A DNA stretch of 64,000 nucleotides from Vavraia culicis subsp. floridensis (lineage: Eukaryota; Microsporidia; Pleistophoridae), in contig NW_007360608.1 of NCBI RefSeq assembly GCF_000192795.1, forward strand, positions 8,979-72,978. The letters run 5' to 3'. Shown piece after piece: positions 31,731 through 41,658 of this stretch. Below the pieces are notes generated by a model. That model saw only the letters and a program-made list of their open reading frames with translations. It did not search any database and was not told the origin of the DNA. Numbering within the stretch: position 1 is the first letter of the stretch; the number at the start of each line of letters is the position of its first letter. The position numbers and the translations under genes are program-made.

Positions 31731-33038
31731 TTATGACTTATCTTGATCAGGGATAGCCTCCTTCTCTCTCAACCCGGTGCTACTTAGTCTCACATTCTCA
31801 TATTCTATCACGGGTGTGACTATAATGTCCATCATCTTCTTATCAACATCCATTCTTCTAAAGTTAATCTCACACGCTCTTACAAAACTTTCTGTCGACA
31901 CAACAATGCATTCATAGTCATCTTTCAGGCATTTTCCAACGCTGTCATTAAGCTCGTTGAGCGTAACACGAGCGTTTGACATTACACGGCACAGAAAAAG
32001 CAACTTGTTCTTTCTTATGTCGTATGATTCGATAATAGCGTTGTGCTTTTTGTTTGTGTGCAATCTTTTGGTGGTCAAACCAATTGTAAGCTCATCTGAA
32101 GCTAAGAGCAGGGCTGTGGTCAGCAGGAGGATGTGACCTTCATGGAACCGATCAAATGTACCACCTAAGACAACCGTATGATATTTTTTTTTGTTGCTCG
32201 GTGGTACAAAAAAGTGCTTGTTCATCAGCCGGTACTCCACCATGATGTTATCGCCGCCTGTATATTCATGCTCTTTCGATTTTACGTGTCCTGCCATTTC
32301 ACTATTAATGTCTCTCGAAGAATTGTTAGGTGATCTTAACGCTTCGCCTTGCACGTCATGTTCATCACAAACAGATTTTTCATCATAGCATCTCAGCCTT
32401 AGCACGTTTTCCTGATCACCTACCATCATTTCATCACATGCCTTCCAATCTTCAATACAATGGTTCTTGATGTGTTCCGGTACCGCAACATTTTTGTTCT
32501 CTGTTGTTCCGGTATGTGATGTGCCGCACGTCATTTTTATATTTCTGTTATTGCTCAAGGTGCTACCACAGTAGGCCATATTACCACTATTCTCGTTTCC
32601 ACTGTCATCAGCACGTTTATTACCATAAAAACACTTTAAATCGCTTTTTCTATCACAACAATATGAATTGTTCCTTATCATCGCATCCTTATCACTCAAC
32701 TCATTCTTACGGCTCCATTCCCACACATCACCTGTATTGCTGGCTATCACATTCTTCAGTCCATCAAAACATTCCATGCATTTGCAACTATCCCATTCCA
32801 TCATCTGCAACGTATCCTGTTCGTTTACGGTGCCAAACACAAAAATTACTACACCAGTCAATCCGTAGAACATCTTAATCTGATGTATAACCTGGTAATA
32901 CCTCCGTATAAAGGTGTGGTGATTACATTCAAAGCATATCTGCACAAAAGTTAACGTATTGCTGTGCAAAATGTGACAGATTAGTGATAAAATGTCTTCT
33001 TTTCTGTTGAGTTGTACGATTTTTTTTATGTACGCCAT
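31731..33038 (-). CDS. phosphopantetheine adenylyltransferase
   Basis: The 435-residue protein has its catalytic part at the C-terminus (~285-430): VVLGGTFDRFHEGHILLLTT, with the nucleotidyltransferase (T/H)xGH motif as FHEGH, then SDELTIGLTT and the late LSSTGLREKE. This matches eukaryotic-type PPAT (Cab4, and the corresponding domain of COASY), which adenylates 4'-phosphopantetheine in coenzyme A synthesis. The first ~100 residues fit the family's N-terminal region. Residues ~100-280 are an Asn/Cys/Asp-rich low-complexity insert. CCCC lies 6 nt before the ATG. Its presence suggests the parasite completes CoA itself from an imported precursor (inference). Confidence 0.85.
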   Translation of the reverse strand: MAYIKKIVQLNRKEDILSLICHILHSNTLTFVQICFECNHHTFIRRYYQVIHQIKMFYGLTGVVIFVFGTVNEQDTLQMMEWDSCKCMECFDGLKNVIASNTGDVWEWSRKNELSDKDAMIRNNSYCCDRKSDLKCFYGNKRADDSGNENSGNMAYCGSTLSNNRNIKMTCGTSHTGTTENKNVAVPEHIKNHCIEDWKACDEMMVGDQENVLRLRCYDEKSVCDEHDVQGEALRSPNNSSRDINSEMAGHVKSKEHEYTGGDNIMVEYRLMNKHFFVPPSNKKKYHTVVLGGTFDRFHEGHILLLTTALLLASDELTIGLTTKRLHTNKKHNAIIESYDIRKNKLLFLCRVMSNARVTLNELNDSVGKCLKDDYECIVVSTESFVRACEINFRRMDVDKKMMDIIVTPVIEYENVRLSSTGLREKEAIPDQDKS

Positions 33039-33571
33039 TTTGACGGGGCTAATCCTTGGTGAGTGTTAAAACCTCAAAATGACACACATCTCGATCCTTC
33101 AGTTTTACAGCATTGGTGACAAACCGTTATTTTGAACACGTGAAATTACCACCGTATCCTACGAATAGAAATACTGCAATTGTTGAGCTTGTTTAATTAA
33201 ATGACCCTGTAATCAATCAGGAAACACACGAACACAGATCAGGCTCTTTCTATATTTCATTGTTTTGCCAGTAAAGAAATCTCTTACGAAGACATTTCTA
33301 TCTTGACAAAGTTTTTGTACCGTGTTATTACGCTAGCTTCGGGTCTGCACTACGATTTCTACATCAAAATAAAGAAAAAACGAACTGCTGCGCAGGCCGA
33401 CATTCCTTCACACAGTGAAATAATACGGAATAGCCACCTGTAACTTAACCTTTAAATGTTGCAATCATCCATAACCATTGGCCATTCGCATACCAAAGTT
33501 ACCTTGAAACAACACAAGAATTCGCAAAAAAATGCTTTATTGATATTCGTATATTATTATTTCGCAGTTTA
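33039..33571. other. spacer, nothing seen
   Basis: Short chance frames only; no RNA gene or repeat is recognised. Confidence 0.4.
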
Positions 33572-33796
33572 TTATACCAATCTGTACTTCTTCATCAGCA
33601 AATCTCTGGCTTCATTGATCTTGGCCGACAGAAACGGTGATCCTCCCATATCTGGGTGATGGAGCCTCAACAAGTTTTTGTGTGCGGCAGAAATGTCTAT
33701 ATATCGTTTAGATGGTGTATTTAGGATGAGATGAGCCTCTTCTAGCGACATTCTTGGTTTGAATCCTTCTTTTCTTCGTAAAAGTCTTTGCAGCAT
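33572..33796 (-). CDS. Pam18/Tim14-type J-protein
   Basis: The 74-residue protein is a bare J-domain of the Pam18/Tim14 class: MSLEEAHLILNTPSKR, then HHPDMGGSPFLSAKINEARD with an intact HPD at 47-49. In mitochondria Pam18 stimulates Hsp70 at the inner-membrane import pore. The transmembrane helix normally before the J-domain is missing. Instead there is a short basic stretch (MLQRLLRRKEGFKPR) that could be a mitosomal targeting signal. The ATG at 33796 is chosen because CCC lies 4 nt upstream. The Jac1-like protein at 7.5 kb would share the same Hsp70 partner. Confidence 0.8.
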   Translation of the reverse strand: MLQRLLRRKEGFKPRMSLEEAHLILNTPSKRYIDISAAHKNLLRLHHPDMGGSPFLSAKINEARDLLMKKYRLV

Positions 33797-34194
33797 CAAA
33801 GGGCACCTAAAATGAGCTCATAACACGGGTATGGTCGAAATGGTAGCAAGAAAGAGCTATGAAAATACAATGTGACATTCTGAAGTGTACTATGATGAGT
33901 TTTCTGATCAATAGGCATTCACAACGATGATAAATACAGAATTGCATCATAATAACGAGGAGCATGACATAAAATACTGTGTGAATTGATGGTAGTTTTA
34001 CTACTGTTCCACTGATTGTGCGTAAATACATGGCTGAGAAGATGAAACATGATGTGAATTCTACGAAACAACAATGATGAACTTATAAAATCTGAATATA
34101 TTTCAGCCGGATCAGTAGACTCGCACACCATTTTGATGCCATAATGTATTTTTCTCCTGGAAATTTCTTTATTTTGTTTCTTAATTTTTATCCC
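33797..34194. other. divergent spacer, nothing seen
   Basis: Promoter region between the Pam18-like gene and the next plus-strand gene. Only the CCC motifs at each edge are recognised. Confidence 0.4.
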
Positions 34195-34449
34195 ATGAAG
34201 AAGCTTAGTGTCGACGAGATCATAAATGCCAAGGATCTCAAAGCCTTGCTCAGAGAACGCATCGAGATATTACAAAAAAATAATATAAAAAGAGATATTG
34301 AGAATATTAAACCAGATATTAGGGATTTTAGACCATTATCGGTATCAGATGATGAAGATGTAAATGAAAACAGCGAGTTTCTGAACGAATTAAGGGAAAA
34401 TTACCGCTTCAGCTATTTTGAGAGTGACGCGAGGAATTATTTTGGATAA
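34195..34449 (+). CDS. small helical acidic orphan
   Basis: I start at the ATG at 34195, directly preceded by CCC, giving 84 residues. An upstream in-frame ATG at 34144 would add 17 hydrophobic residues without promoter signals. The product is helical and charged (SVDEIINAKDLKALLRERIE), with an acidic middle (SDDEDVNENSEF) and an aromatic end. No domain is recognised. It could be a small subunit of a larger complex. Confidence 0.6.
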   Translation: MKKLSVDEIINAKDLKALLRERIEILQKNNIKRDIENIKPDIRDFRPLSVSDDEDVNENSEFLNELRENYRFSYFESDARNYFG

Positions 34450-35704
34450 TGTGCATTCACTCTGACATGGCAGAATGCGTAAAAAGAGCATAAAAAATGA
34501 TTTTTCTGACCAATGAAAGCTATGCCTGGCGACATAGGAGATCGGACGAAAGGTTATACAACAGGACATTTTGAATTAGAGACACATTTATGATGTGTTA
34601 TCTATAGCAAGATCATTTGCTTAGTGTTGGGTTGTTTCTTACTATTATTGTACTTATGATATGTTTTGAAAATGTTCTATTATAAATGAAATCATGAACA
34701 TGTTTACTCATTGATAAACATCATCATCGCTCATTTATCGTACAAATAAAAAGACAACTCAAACAACGGTTCGTTGTATCTAGTTTTAAGTCGCATTTTT
34801 CTGCAACATAAAGAGTTATAAGCTGTTATTCAGTTTATTATTTCCATAACATGCTCAGATATTTTTTATAAGCAACATTATTTTTATAAGCAACATTAAA
34901 AAGACGTAAACACTGAACAAATTTGGTTCTTGATATTTTTACCAAAAACCTTTCTCTTTTTTTCCTCACAAAAAAATTTGAGCTATGACAAAAACATGTG
35001 AGTGTCTAATATCTTCTAATATAATTTATCAGCGTCCTTTTACCTACGAATGTTCATTTAGCCTTTTGTTTTCAGAATTTTTTTTATTACCTTTTTTTCA
35101 TCATGGTTGAGAGGAAGAATATTTTGTAATTTCCGGAATAGAAGAGTACACATAAAACAATCCTACGCGCCTCATAATCAGAATGTTGTTAATAACAATT
35201 TCTTAAAAATTAATTTATCCGCAATGGCTGATTACAGATATTATAAAGTGTTCCTTTTCGTCTATATTGAAATTTCAACTCGATACAGGGATTATTTTCG
35301 GCTGTATCATCATTTCTAGCATCAAAGGATGCATTTTATATTTTTTATTCGGTTCTTCATCGTAAATTTAATGCTCTAACACAAACTTGGTACAAAAAAA
35401 TCATCTATTGTGTGCACTCACTTATCTCTAAGACGAAATTAAGCGCTCATAAATGCCTGAACATTCCAATTTGATGTTCACTATCCGTCTCTAAATTTTT
35501 TCAAAAACTAATTATATTCATACTAGGTGCGCTTTTTTCGTTTATAAAACGGTAAAAACTGTTCTTTCCATTCAATGATACTTTCTTCCTTTCATATGTC
35601 GTATTATGTTTTTTCTATTGTTTAAGATTTTATGGTAGGAGCAAATTAATTAGCTACTATTCGGTAATCGTGTAATTTTGATGTTGTTAGTGGAGAAAAA
35701 TTGA
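34450..35704. other. spacer with an 18-bp tandem duplication
   Basis: Very AT-rich. TTTTTATAAGCAACATTA occurs twice in tandem at 34863-34880 and 34881-34898. No gene is seen. Confidence 0.5.
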
Positions 35705-36953
35705 GGGCGTTTCAGAAAGAATGAGTTGTACGACAACTTTAGGCCCTTTATTCAGTGCAAATACATGAAACAAAATCTTTTATTTTTCTCGAAGGGGCAA
35801 ATAATATATTTCATAGAACTGACCAATCATATTTCGTGTTGTCTTTTTATTTATATGAAAAATACGGGAAGTCTATCAAAATTCAAATAAGCGGCGAATA
35901 TAAAACGAACAATTTCTATGTGTTTCAAACAATCAAACATTTATTCATTTGTGGGGTTATAGTCAATAAAGACAAAAAATTTTATCTACACAAAGATTTA
36001 CAAATAATTTTTATTACCAAGTCAGAAGGAGCTTTTGATCTAGCAAATATGTTTAATATTGGAATATTGACATTAAAAAGTGCAGATGCAGTGAAAATGG
36101 ACATTACGAGTGACCAGAAATCGCAAATTGAACTAAAAAATCTCGATCTTGAAAAGCAATTCATTGCAGCAAAAAATACAAAAGAAATCGTTTTCGATCG
36201 CGTAACGATGAAAAATACCGCGATAGCTACTATTAATCCCTGCTGTCAGTCGATATTTATCGAAAAAACAACCTGCTTGATCAATTTTCTCAACCTTAAG
36301 GGCAAAAAAATGGGTCTATATGTTGGAATGACAGCTATTATGAGTTTACTAAACAGTGCGACAGTGATGACTGGACCTTTTTCCTCAAGAATCTTTGTTT
36401 AAGCAAGCAGGTTCATGTGTCGAACAATTTTCGTTCTGTTGTCTTGTGTGAGGTTGAAGGAGTTGATCTTTTCCCAATCAGAGTGAACGAAAATTGCCAA
36501 CATTTGCGAATTGAGTGTTTCTCAGTTATTGTAATTTGTCCATCTTTGTGCAAATTAGACACACTTTCTGTTTCTTTTTGCGTTCATAATATGATGGAAA
36601 TTCATTTTCAGGAAATGAGACCTATAACATTCAAAATTTGTTATGTATTTGACAGTGAGAAATCCATCTGCATTATTTTAAATTCAATACATCTATAAAA
36701 ATTTATGTTTTGGAAAAATCATTTTTATCTGGACGAAGAAGATTTGCAAAATTTTAATATGAATAAATCATTTGTATCGCAGCCAACCGAATTTGATATC
36801 AATCCACAAAATGTTAGTACACCGTGTGAAGCTGAAATTGCGTATGTAACGATCTTGCTTGAAGAGCACTTTAGAGATAATGCATCGGATTGTAAGAGGC
36901 TCGCTACTCAGATTATTGAACGAATCGATATACGCTTTATAGCTTATAAGTAA
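35705..36953 (+). pseudogene. leucine-rich-type family gene, broken (copy C)
   Basis: The longest copy of the family also found at 425-697 and 16930-17090. Coding sequence runs through three blocks. RKNELYDNFRPF-type codons from ~35718 shift frame near 35785 into LEGANNIFHRTDQSYF. That block continues to about 36305, where a seven-A run (36305-36311) breaks the frame into FFLKNLCLSKQVHVSNNFRS. A TAA at 36696-36698 then precedes the last block, FWKNHFYLDEEDL to the TAA at 36951-36953. The middle is rich in Leu, Ile and Val at regular spacing, like irregular leucine-rich repeats. No signal peptide is seen because the start is lost. It was probably a member of a lineage-specific family; it could also be a live gene with base-call errors. 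Confidence 0.65.
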
Positions 36954-37667
36954 ATGTCTGGGAATTACATATGGTCATGTAAAAAAAATTAGGCCTTACG
37001 GTTATGAACCATTGTTTTTATGTCGTTGAATGCCAACTCATCAATCGAATTTAGTTCAAAGTTCCCGTTATTAAATAAGTCCCCTTTTTAACACCCTGAA
37101 AGATGTGATGTCCCATGGCTGCTATTGCAGGAAAGCATCCTACGAGGAGCTGTGCACTGACCGTGTAATCGTATGGGCAGCAAAGTTACGAACGCACGTT
37201 TAATACGTAAAATTAACGATTATTTCACACACTACGTTCATCAATGAATAGATAGCTATTCAAGATATGCAAATAATGTTCTGTTTGATCATAGCATTTG
37301 CAAGTTGAGCGTGGCACGGTGAGCTGTAATAATCGGTATCACATGACTTAAAGTAAAAATATTATTCCTGAATGGATCGAATCTTTTATATATTGAGCCT
37401 GCGTCAGATTAGTGCGACTGAGAAGTGTTTAAACGTTTTCTTTGGCACGTTTCAAGGCATGTTTTAGATGGTATAAAAGGATGCATTCCACATTTTTATA
37501 GTGGTCCACATATCTCAATAGTTTTTAATAATTGTTATTCCTCGCTTAATCCACCTTTTTGCCCTGGAAATTGCGCAAACTCTCGTTTTTTCTGATGTTT
37601 TATTCCTAATTGAAACGGTTGCAGAGAAAAGTATTTTTTGATCGCACCCTGGGGAGGTTAAAACATA
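36954..37667. other. spacer, nothing seen
   Basis: Upstream region of the kinase gene. A TATAAAAG occurs near 37470, too far from the ATG to be assigned with confidence. Confidence 0.4.
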
Positions 37668-38642
37668 ATGACCAGTTTATTCCAAGCAAAACTGAACAAT
37701 GCCATCACGAAGATAAACGATCTTATGTTTGTGGACCAGTCCATTCAGACAAACGTGCGAACGCTGTCGTTCAAATACGTAGAAAAAATAGGCAAGGGAA
37801 CGTTTGGTTTCGTGGTGAAAATTGAGGAGAATGAGAATGGCAATATTTTTGCCCTTAAAACGGTCTATGAAGACAACAAACACTACTACCGAGAGAAAGA
37901 GATCCTAGAAAATCTGAAGAACAGACATTTTGTGCGGTTGTTCGAGTATGCATACTTTGAGGAGAGCACCGAGGGGCGATACGTGCAATTGGTGTTGGAA
38001 TATCTTCCCTTCTCGCTGCGCAACTTGATTGTTTCTGATCGGTTCGACTTTTTGAAGAAATTTTACGAAGAAAAAGAAAATTTCAGGGACGAGATGGTAA
38101 AGGATTTTCTGAGACAGGGATTTGAGGGTCTGAGCTATCTGCACTCGTTCGATATTGCACATCGCGATATAAAGCCTGCGAACATCCTGATTGATTACGA
38201 CGGGACACTGAAATTTTGTGATTTGGGAAGCGCTAAGAAGCTTGAAACTAAGTCCAACACGACGTACATATGCTCAAGATATTACCGAGCACCTGAAAAT
38301 ATTATCGGGTTAAAAAACTACAGCACAAAAATTGATATTTGGTCTTTTGCACTTTCTATCGCGGAGATCATTACGAAGAAGGTTATTTTCAGGGGGCAAT
38401 CCAACGTAAATCAGCTAGAAAAGATACTAAGTCTGCTCAAAATATCACAGAAAGATCTTTTGTTTATGAAATTGCGTAGAAACAAACGCGAAACAATGGG
38501 TATAAAGAAATACATGAGGAGGTACACAAACAATAAGAGGCTTGTTGAGGTGTTTGATAAGACGATAAAGTTCAATTCTAACAAACGAAGGAATGCAAAG
38601 CAGGCATTGGAGATGGAGTTGTTTAAAAAACCGCGAGAATAG
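37668..38642 (+). CDS. GSK3/shaggy-type protein kinase
   Basis: The 324-residue kinase has a glycine loop (GKGTFGFVVK), the ATP-binding Lys in FALKTV, the catalytic HRDIKPAN loop and the GSK3 signatures TYICSRYYRAPE (activation-loop Tyr kept) and YSTKIDIWSFALSIAE...PIFRGQSNVNQL-like sequence. GSK3 homologues phosphorylate pre-primed Ser/Thr substrates in growth and differentiation signalling; yeast relatives (Rim11, Mck1) act in sporulation. The magnesium motif reads DLG, in CDLGSAK, where GSK3 has DFG. The C-lobe is somewhat shortened. CCC lies about 22 nt before the ATG. Confidence 0.85.
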   Translation: MTSLFQAKLNNAITKINDLMFVDQSIQTNVRTLSFKYVEKIGKGTFGFVVKIEENENGNIFALKTVYEDNKHYYREKEILENLKNRHFVRLFEYAYFEESTEGRYVQLVLEYLPFSLRNLIVSDRFDFLKKFYEEKENFRDEMVKDFLRQGFEGLSYLHSFDIAHRDIKPANILIDYDGTLKFCDLGSAKKLETKSNTTYICSRYYRAPENIIGLKNYSTKIDIWSFALSIAEIITKKVIFRGQSNVNQLEKILSLLKISQKDLLFMKLRRNKRETMGIKKYMRRYTNNKRLVEVFDKTIKFNSNKRRNAKQALEMELFKKPRE

Positions 38643-38848
38643 TGTTGTTATTGTATAAAATCATATATTTATAGCTCACGTGGTCGTCAAAATGTGGTAA
38701 AATCATTTTGTTATTCAATATAAGTATCAATGTTAAATTTACCTATTTATCTCACATCGGCTGAAACGACAGGTATTTTTGGTTGTTCACTACGTGCCTG
38801 AGCGCGCGTAATGGACATATTTGCGGGATATTGAAAAAATCCATGCAA

Positions 38849-38854
38849 TATATA
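38849..38854 (+). promoter_or_regulatory. TATA-like box before 38881
   Basis: TATATA 27-32 nt before the ATG at 38881. There is no CCC motif, as in the other TATA-class genes. It is slightly farther out than at 2792, 16142, 23100 and 41629. Confidence 0.35.
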
Positions 38855-38880
38855 GCATAGCTCATCACATTAGATAAATC

Positions 38881-39336
38881 ATGATGGATGCAAAACGCGT
38901 TTTGGGGTTGCAGTGCAAAGCTATTTCTACGCCTCGTAAAACTCAATGGCTGTGTGTAAAGGTAGAAGAGTACTATCGAGGATTATTCTCGCTGAATAAT
39001 ACGGTCAAAAACGGTACTTGGTGTATGGACAAAAGCAAATCATGCGTGAAGATGGCAGAACAAACGTATTTGTTTTTTAAACTTCCTCTTTTCAAAAAAA
39101 GCACGCACTTAAAAATTGTACGTTTTATCCACAAATCTCTTAAATATGTTTGTAATGCGGTTAATGCCTACTGGTTTGCTCAGCCCTGTATTTTGAGGCA
39201 AATTTACTATCCACACAAAGATTGCATCGCTCTGATCGATTCATCTCCAGTACCAAAAAATAAACATATGTTTCTTGTCTTAAACCGATACGTAAAATCA
39301 AAAACACAAATTATTTTACAACCTTTCTCTGTTTGA
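38881..39336 (+). CDS. orphan basic cysteine-containing protein
   Basis: The 151-residue protein is basic, with about eight cysteines spread through it and many aromatic residues. It has no signal peptide, transmembrane helix or recognised domain. A TATA-like box lies about 30 nt upstream. Its stop lies 16 nt from the convergent stop of the aminotransferase gene. The length and tight convergent packing favour a real lineage-specific gene. Confidence 0.5.
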   Translation: MMDAKRVLGLQCKAISTPRKTQWLCVKVEEYYRGLFSLNNTVKNGTWCMDKSKSCVKMAEQTYLFFKLPLFKKSTHLKIVRFIHKSLKYVCNAVNAYWFAQPCILRQIYYPHKDCIALIDSSPVPKNKHMFLVLNRYVKSKTQIILQPFSV

Positions 39337-39352
39337 GTACTTGAACCAAAAT

Positions 39353-41629
39353 TTATTCGACAGTCACACTCTTCGCTAAGTTCCTAGGGCAATCTACATC
39401 ATATCCTTTAATTACTGCCAGATGATAAGAAAGCAATTGCATAGGAATAACTGTCAAAAGACCCTGCAAGCAATCCACGGTAGTGGGAATACCCACTGCC
39501 ATGCAGCCCATCTTCTTAAACCGGTCTACCAATTCGTTATTTGTGATGATGATCGGCTTTCCCCTACGTGCCATCAACTCACTCACAGCATTCTCACTTT
39601 TCTTAAGTACGTGGTCATTTGTGATGATCATGATGACAAGTGTCTCGGGCTCAATGAGTGCGATCGGACCATGCTTTAGTTCACCGGTCAGAATGCCCTC
39701 TGCATGCATGTAGGCCACCTCCTTGATCTTCAGCGCTGCTTCGAGACACAGTGCGTGTTGATACCCACGACCTAATATGAGCATATCAGACTTGTCTCGT
39801 ATTTTTTGTGCCAATCCCTTAATATATTCATCGATCTCCAGCGTTTTTTTTATCAGTCCGCTTATGTTCCGCAGTCCATCTACAATTTCTTTTCGTCTCT
39901 TCTCATGTTTCAAGTTATCATTGGAGAGAACCAATGCGATCATGACGAGGACAATGAACTGTGATGAGTACGCCTTTGTGCTTGCCACTCCGATTTCTGG
40001 TCCGCAGTTAACATGCACACCACACTCCGTCTCTCGGCAGATTGTGCTTCCGACGGTGTTCGTGATGCCCACACACAGCGCCTGCTTGCTCTTGCAGTAC
40101 ATCAGTGCGTTTAGCGTATCAGCTGTCTCGCCCGACTGCGAAATGAAGAAAACACAATCTGATCGGAAGATGGGGCACTGGCGATCTAAAAAATTGCTGG
40201 CTATCTCGATGCTGACTGGGATGTCTATTAATTCCTCAAAAAGCGATTGTGTCGCCATTGCGGTATGATAGGACGTACCGCATGCAATAAAAATCAATCT
40301 GCTGCTCCTTTTTATGTTCTCAATATACGAATTTAAACCACCCAGTTTGATTCGGTACCAATTTTCCCTCTCAACATTCTGAACATCCTGAAGACTGCTC
40401 ATCTTCTTCTCATTCTCTCCTATTGTACAGCTAAGCTGCAGCCTTCCCCTCATAGTGTTGACAACCGATTCACTCTGCTCGTATATTTCCTTCAACATAA
40501 AATGCGGAAATTTTCCCTTCATGATGTTTTCCAGCTCCATTTCTAATGTGTTTATAAACCTTTTACTCTCCGTCTTTATATCGCTAAATCTGTGTATTTC
40601 CAGCTTTCCGTCTTTTATCCGCACAATATCACAGTCCTCCAGGTAGATCACCTTTTTGGTGTGTTCAATTATTGCCGATGTGTCCGATGCTAGGAAGTAT
40701 TCGATCTGCTCGTTATCCTTGACCTTTATTTTCAGGGATGTCGGTGATGTTCTCAGGTCCTCTGTCTGGCACTCCGTAAAATTACTGCCTTCCTCAGCAT
40801 TGAAAACGCCCGTGTTGTTGTATGATGGACTGATCGATAGCGTTGTTCCGTTGCGATTGATAACATCGCTTGAAATACTGTGGCCGGACAGACTTGTATC
40901 ATCTGAGCGGCTGTTCTCCTCTGTGAACCTGTAAATTTTTTCTACTCGCTCCTCGACATTGTCCATGTTTCGAACGCTATCAACCGAACTTTCGTCGAAG
41001 TGCACGTTGAACGAGTCCATGGACAAGCTTGAACTGCTCTTTACACCGATCAACAAAGGACTGCTTTTGCGGACCGCAATCATTTCGTTCGGGAAGTGTG
41101 ATGACACGAAGATGAATGAAAAAGCACCATCGCAGCACCGAACAACGTTCTTAATAATGCTCATGAACGATACGTTTTTGTTCCTTTCGTAGAAATAGAG
41201 CGCCAGCTTTGCGGCTGTCTCCGTGTCAGTGTCCGTATAAAACTGGTAATTCCTTTTTTTCAAAAATTCGTTAAGTTCCTTGTAATTTGTGATTATCCCA
41301 TTGTGTACCACCACGAACTCATTGCTTTGACCCGAACTAATCGGATGGCAGTTCTTTTCACACGGAAACCCGTGTGTGGCCCACCGCGTGTGTGCAATAC
41401 TTACCGATGACTCCAACTTATCCTGCGTAAGAACATTTATTGCTTTTACAAGCTCTTCCACCTTTCCTGTCTTTTTGATAATTGTGAAACCATCATTGCT
41501 CCGAACACACAGCCCTGCAGAATCGTAGCCTCTATATTCCATTCTTTTAAGACCATTTATAAGGATTTGCCCAATTTCTTCCTGTGTGCGAGGTATTTTA
41601 TGGTTAACATACGCCGTAATACCACACAT
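39353..41629 (-). CDS. GFA1: glucosamine-fructose-6-phosphate aminotransferase
   Basis: The 758-residue enzyme makes glucosamine-6-phosphate from fructose-6-phosphate and glutamine, the first step to UDP-GlcNAc and the chitin of the spore wall. Cys2 (MCGITAYV) is the glutaminase nucleophile, followed by HTRWATHG and the GIITNYKEL segment. Two SIS sugar-isomerase domains fill the C-terminal half (FIACGTSYHTAMATQSL and LGRGYQHALCLEAALKIKE), ending in the family's typical DCPRNLAKSVTVE. A Ser/Asp/Asn-rich insert at ~197-305 lengthens the protein and resembles the regulated insert of fungal enzymes. A TATA-like box lies 22-29 nt before the ATG; there is no CCC motif. Confidence 0.96.
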   Translation of the reverse strand: MCGITAYVNHKIPRTQEEIGQILINGLKRMEYRGYDSAGLCVRSNDGFTIIKKTGKVEELVKAINVLTQDKLESSVSIAHTRWATHGFPCEKNCHPISSGQSNEFVVVHNGIITNYKELNEFLKKRNYQFYTDTDTETAAKLALYFYERNKNVSFMSIIKNVVRCCDGAFSFIFVSSHFPNEMIAVRKSSPLLIGVKSSSSLSMDSFNVHFDESSVDSVRNMDNVEERVEKIYRFTEENSRSDDTSLSGHSISSDVINRNGTTLSISPSYNNTGVFNAEEGSNFTECQTEDLRTSPTSLKIKVKDNEQIEYFLASDTSAIIEHTKKVIYLEDCDIVRIKDGKLEIHRFSDIKTESKRFINTLEMELENIMKGKFPHFMLKEIYEQSESVVNTMRGRLQLSCTIGENEKKMSSLQDVQNVERENWYRIKLGGLNSYIENIKRSSRLIFIACGTSYHTAMATQSLFEELIDIPVSIEIASNFLDRQCPIFRSDCVFFISQSGETADTLNALMYCKSKQALCVGITNTVGSTICRETECGVHVNCGPEIGVASTKAYSSQFIVLVMIALVLSNDNLKHEKRRKEIVDGLRNISGLIKKTLEIDEYIKGLAQKIRDKSDMLILGRGYQHALCLEAALKIKEVAYMHAEGILTGELKHGPIALIEPETLVIMIITNDHVLKKSENAVSELMARRGKPIIITNNELVDRFKKMGCMAVGIPTTVDCLQGLLTVIPMQLLSYHLAVIKGYDVDCPRNLAKSVTVE

Positions 41630-41650
41630 AAGACCTCTGTTTCGTTGAGT

Positions 41651-41658
41651 TATATATA
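41651..41658 (-). promoter_or_regulatory. TATA-like box of the aminotransferase gene
   Basis: TATATATA, 22-29 nt before the ATG at 41629 on the minus strand. Confidence 0.5.
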
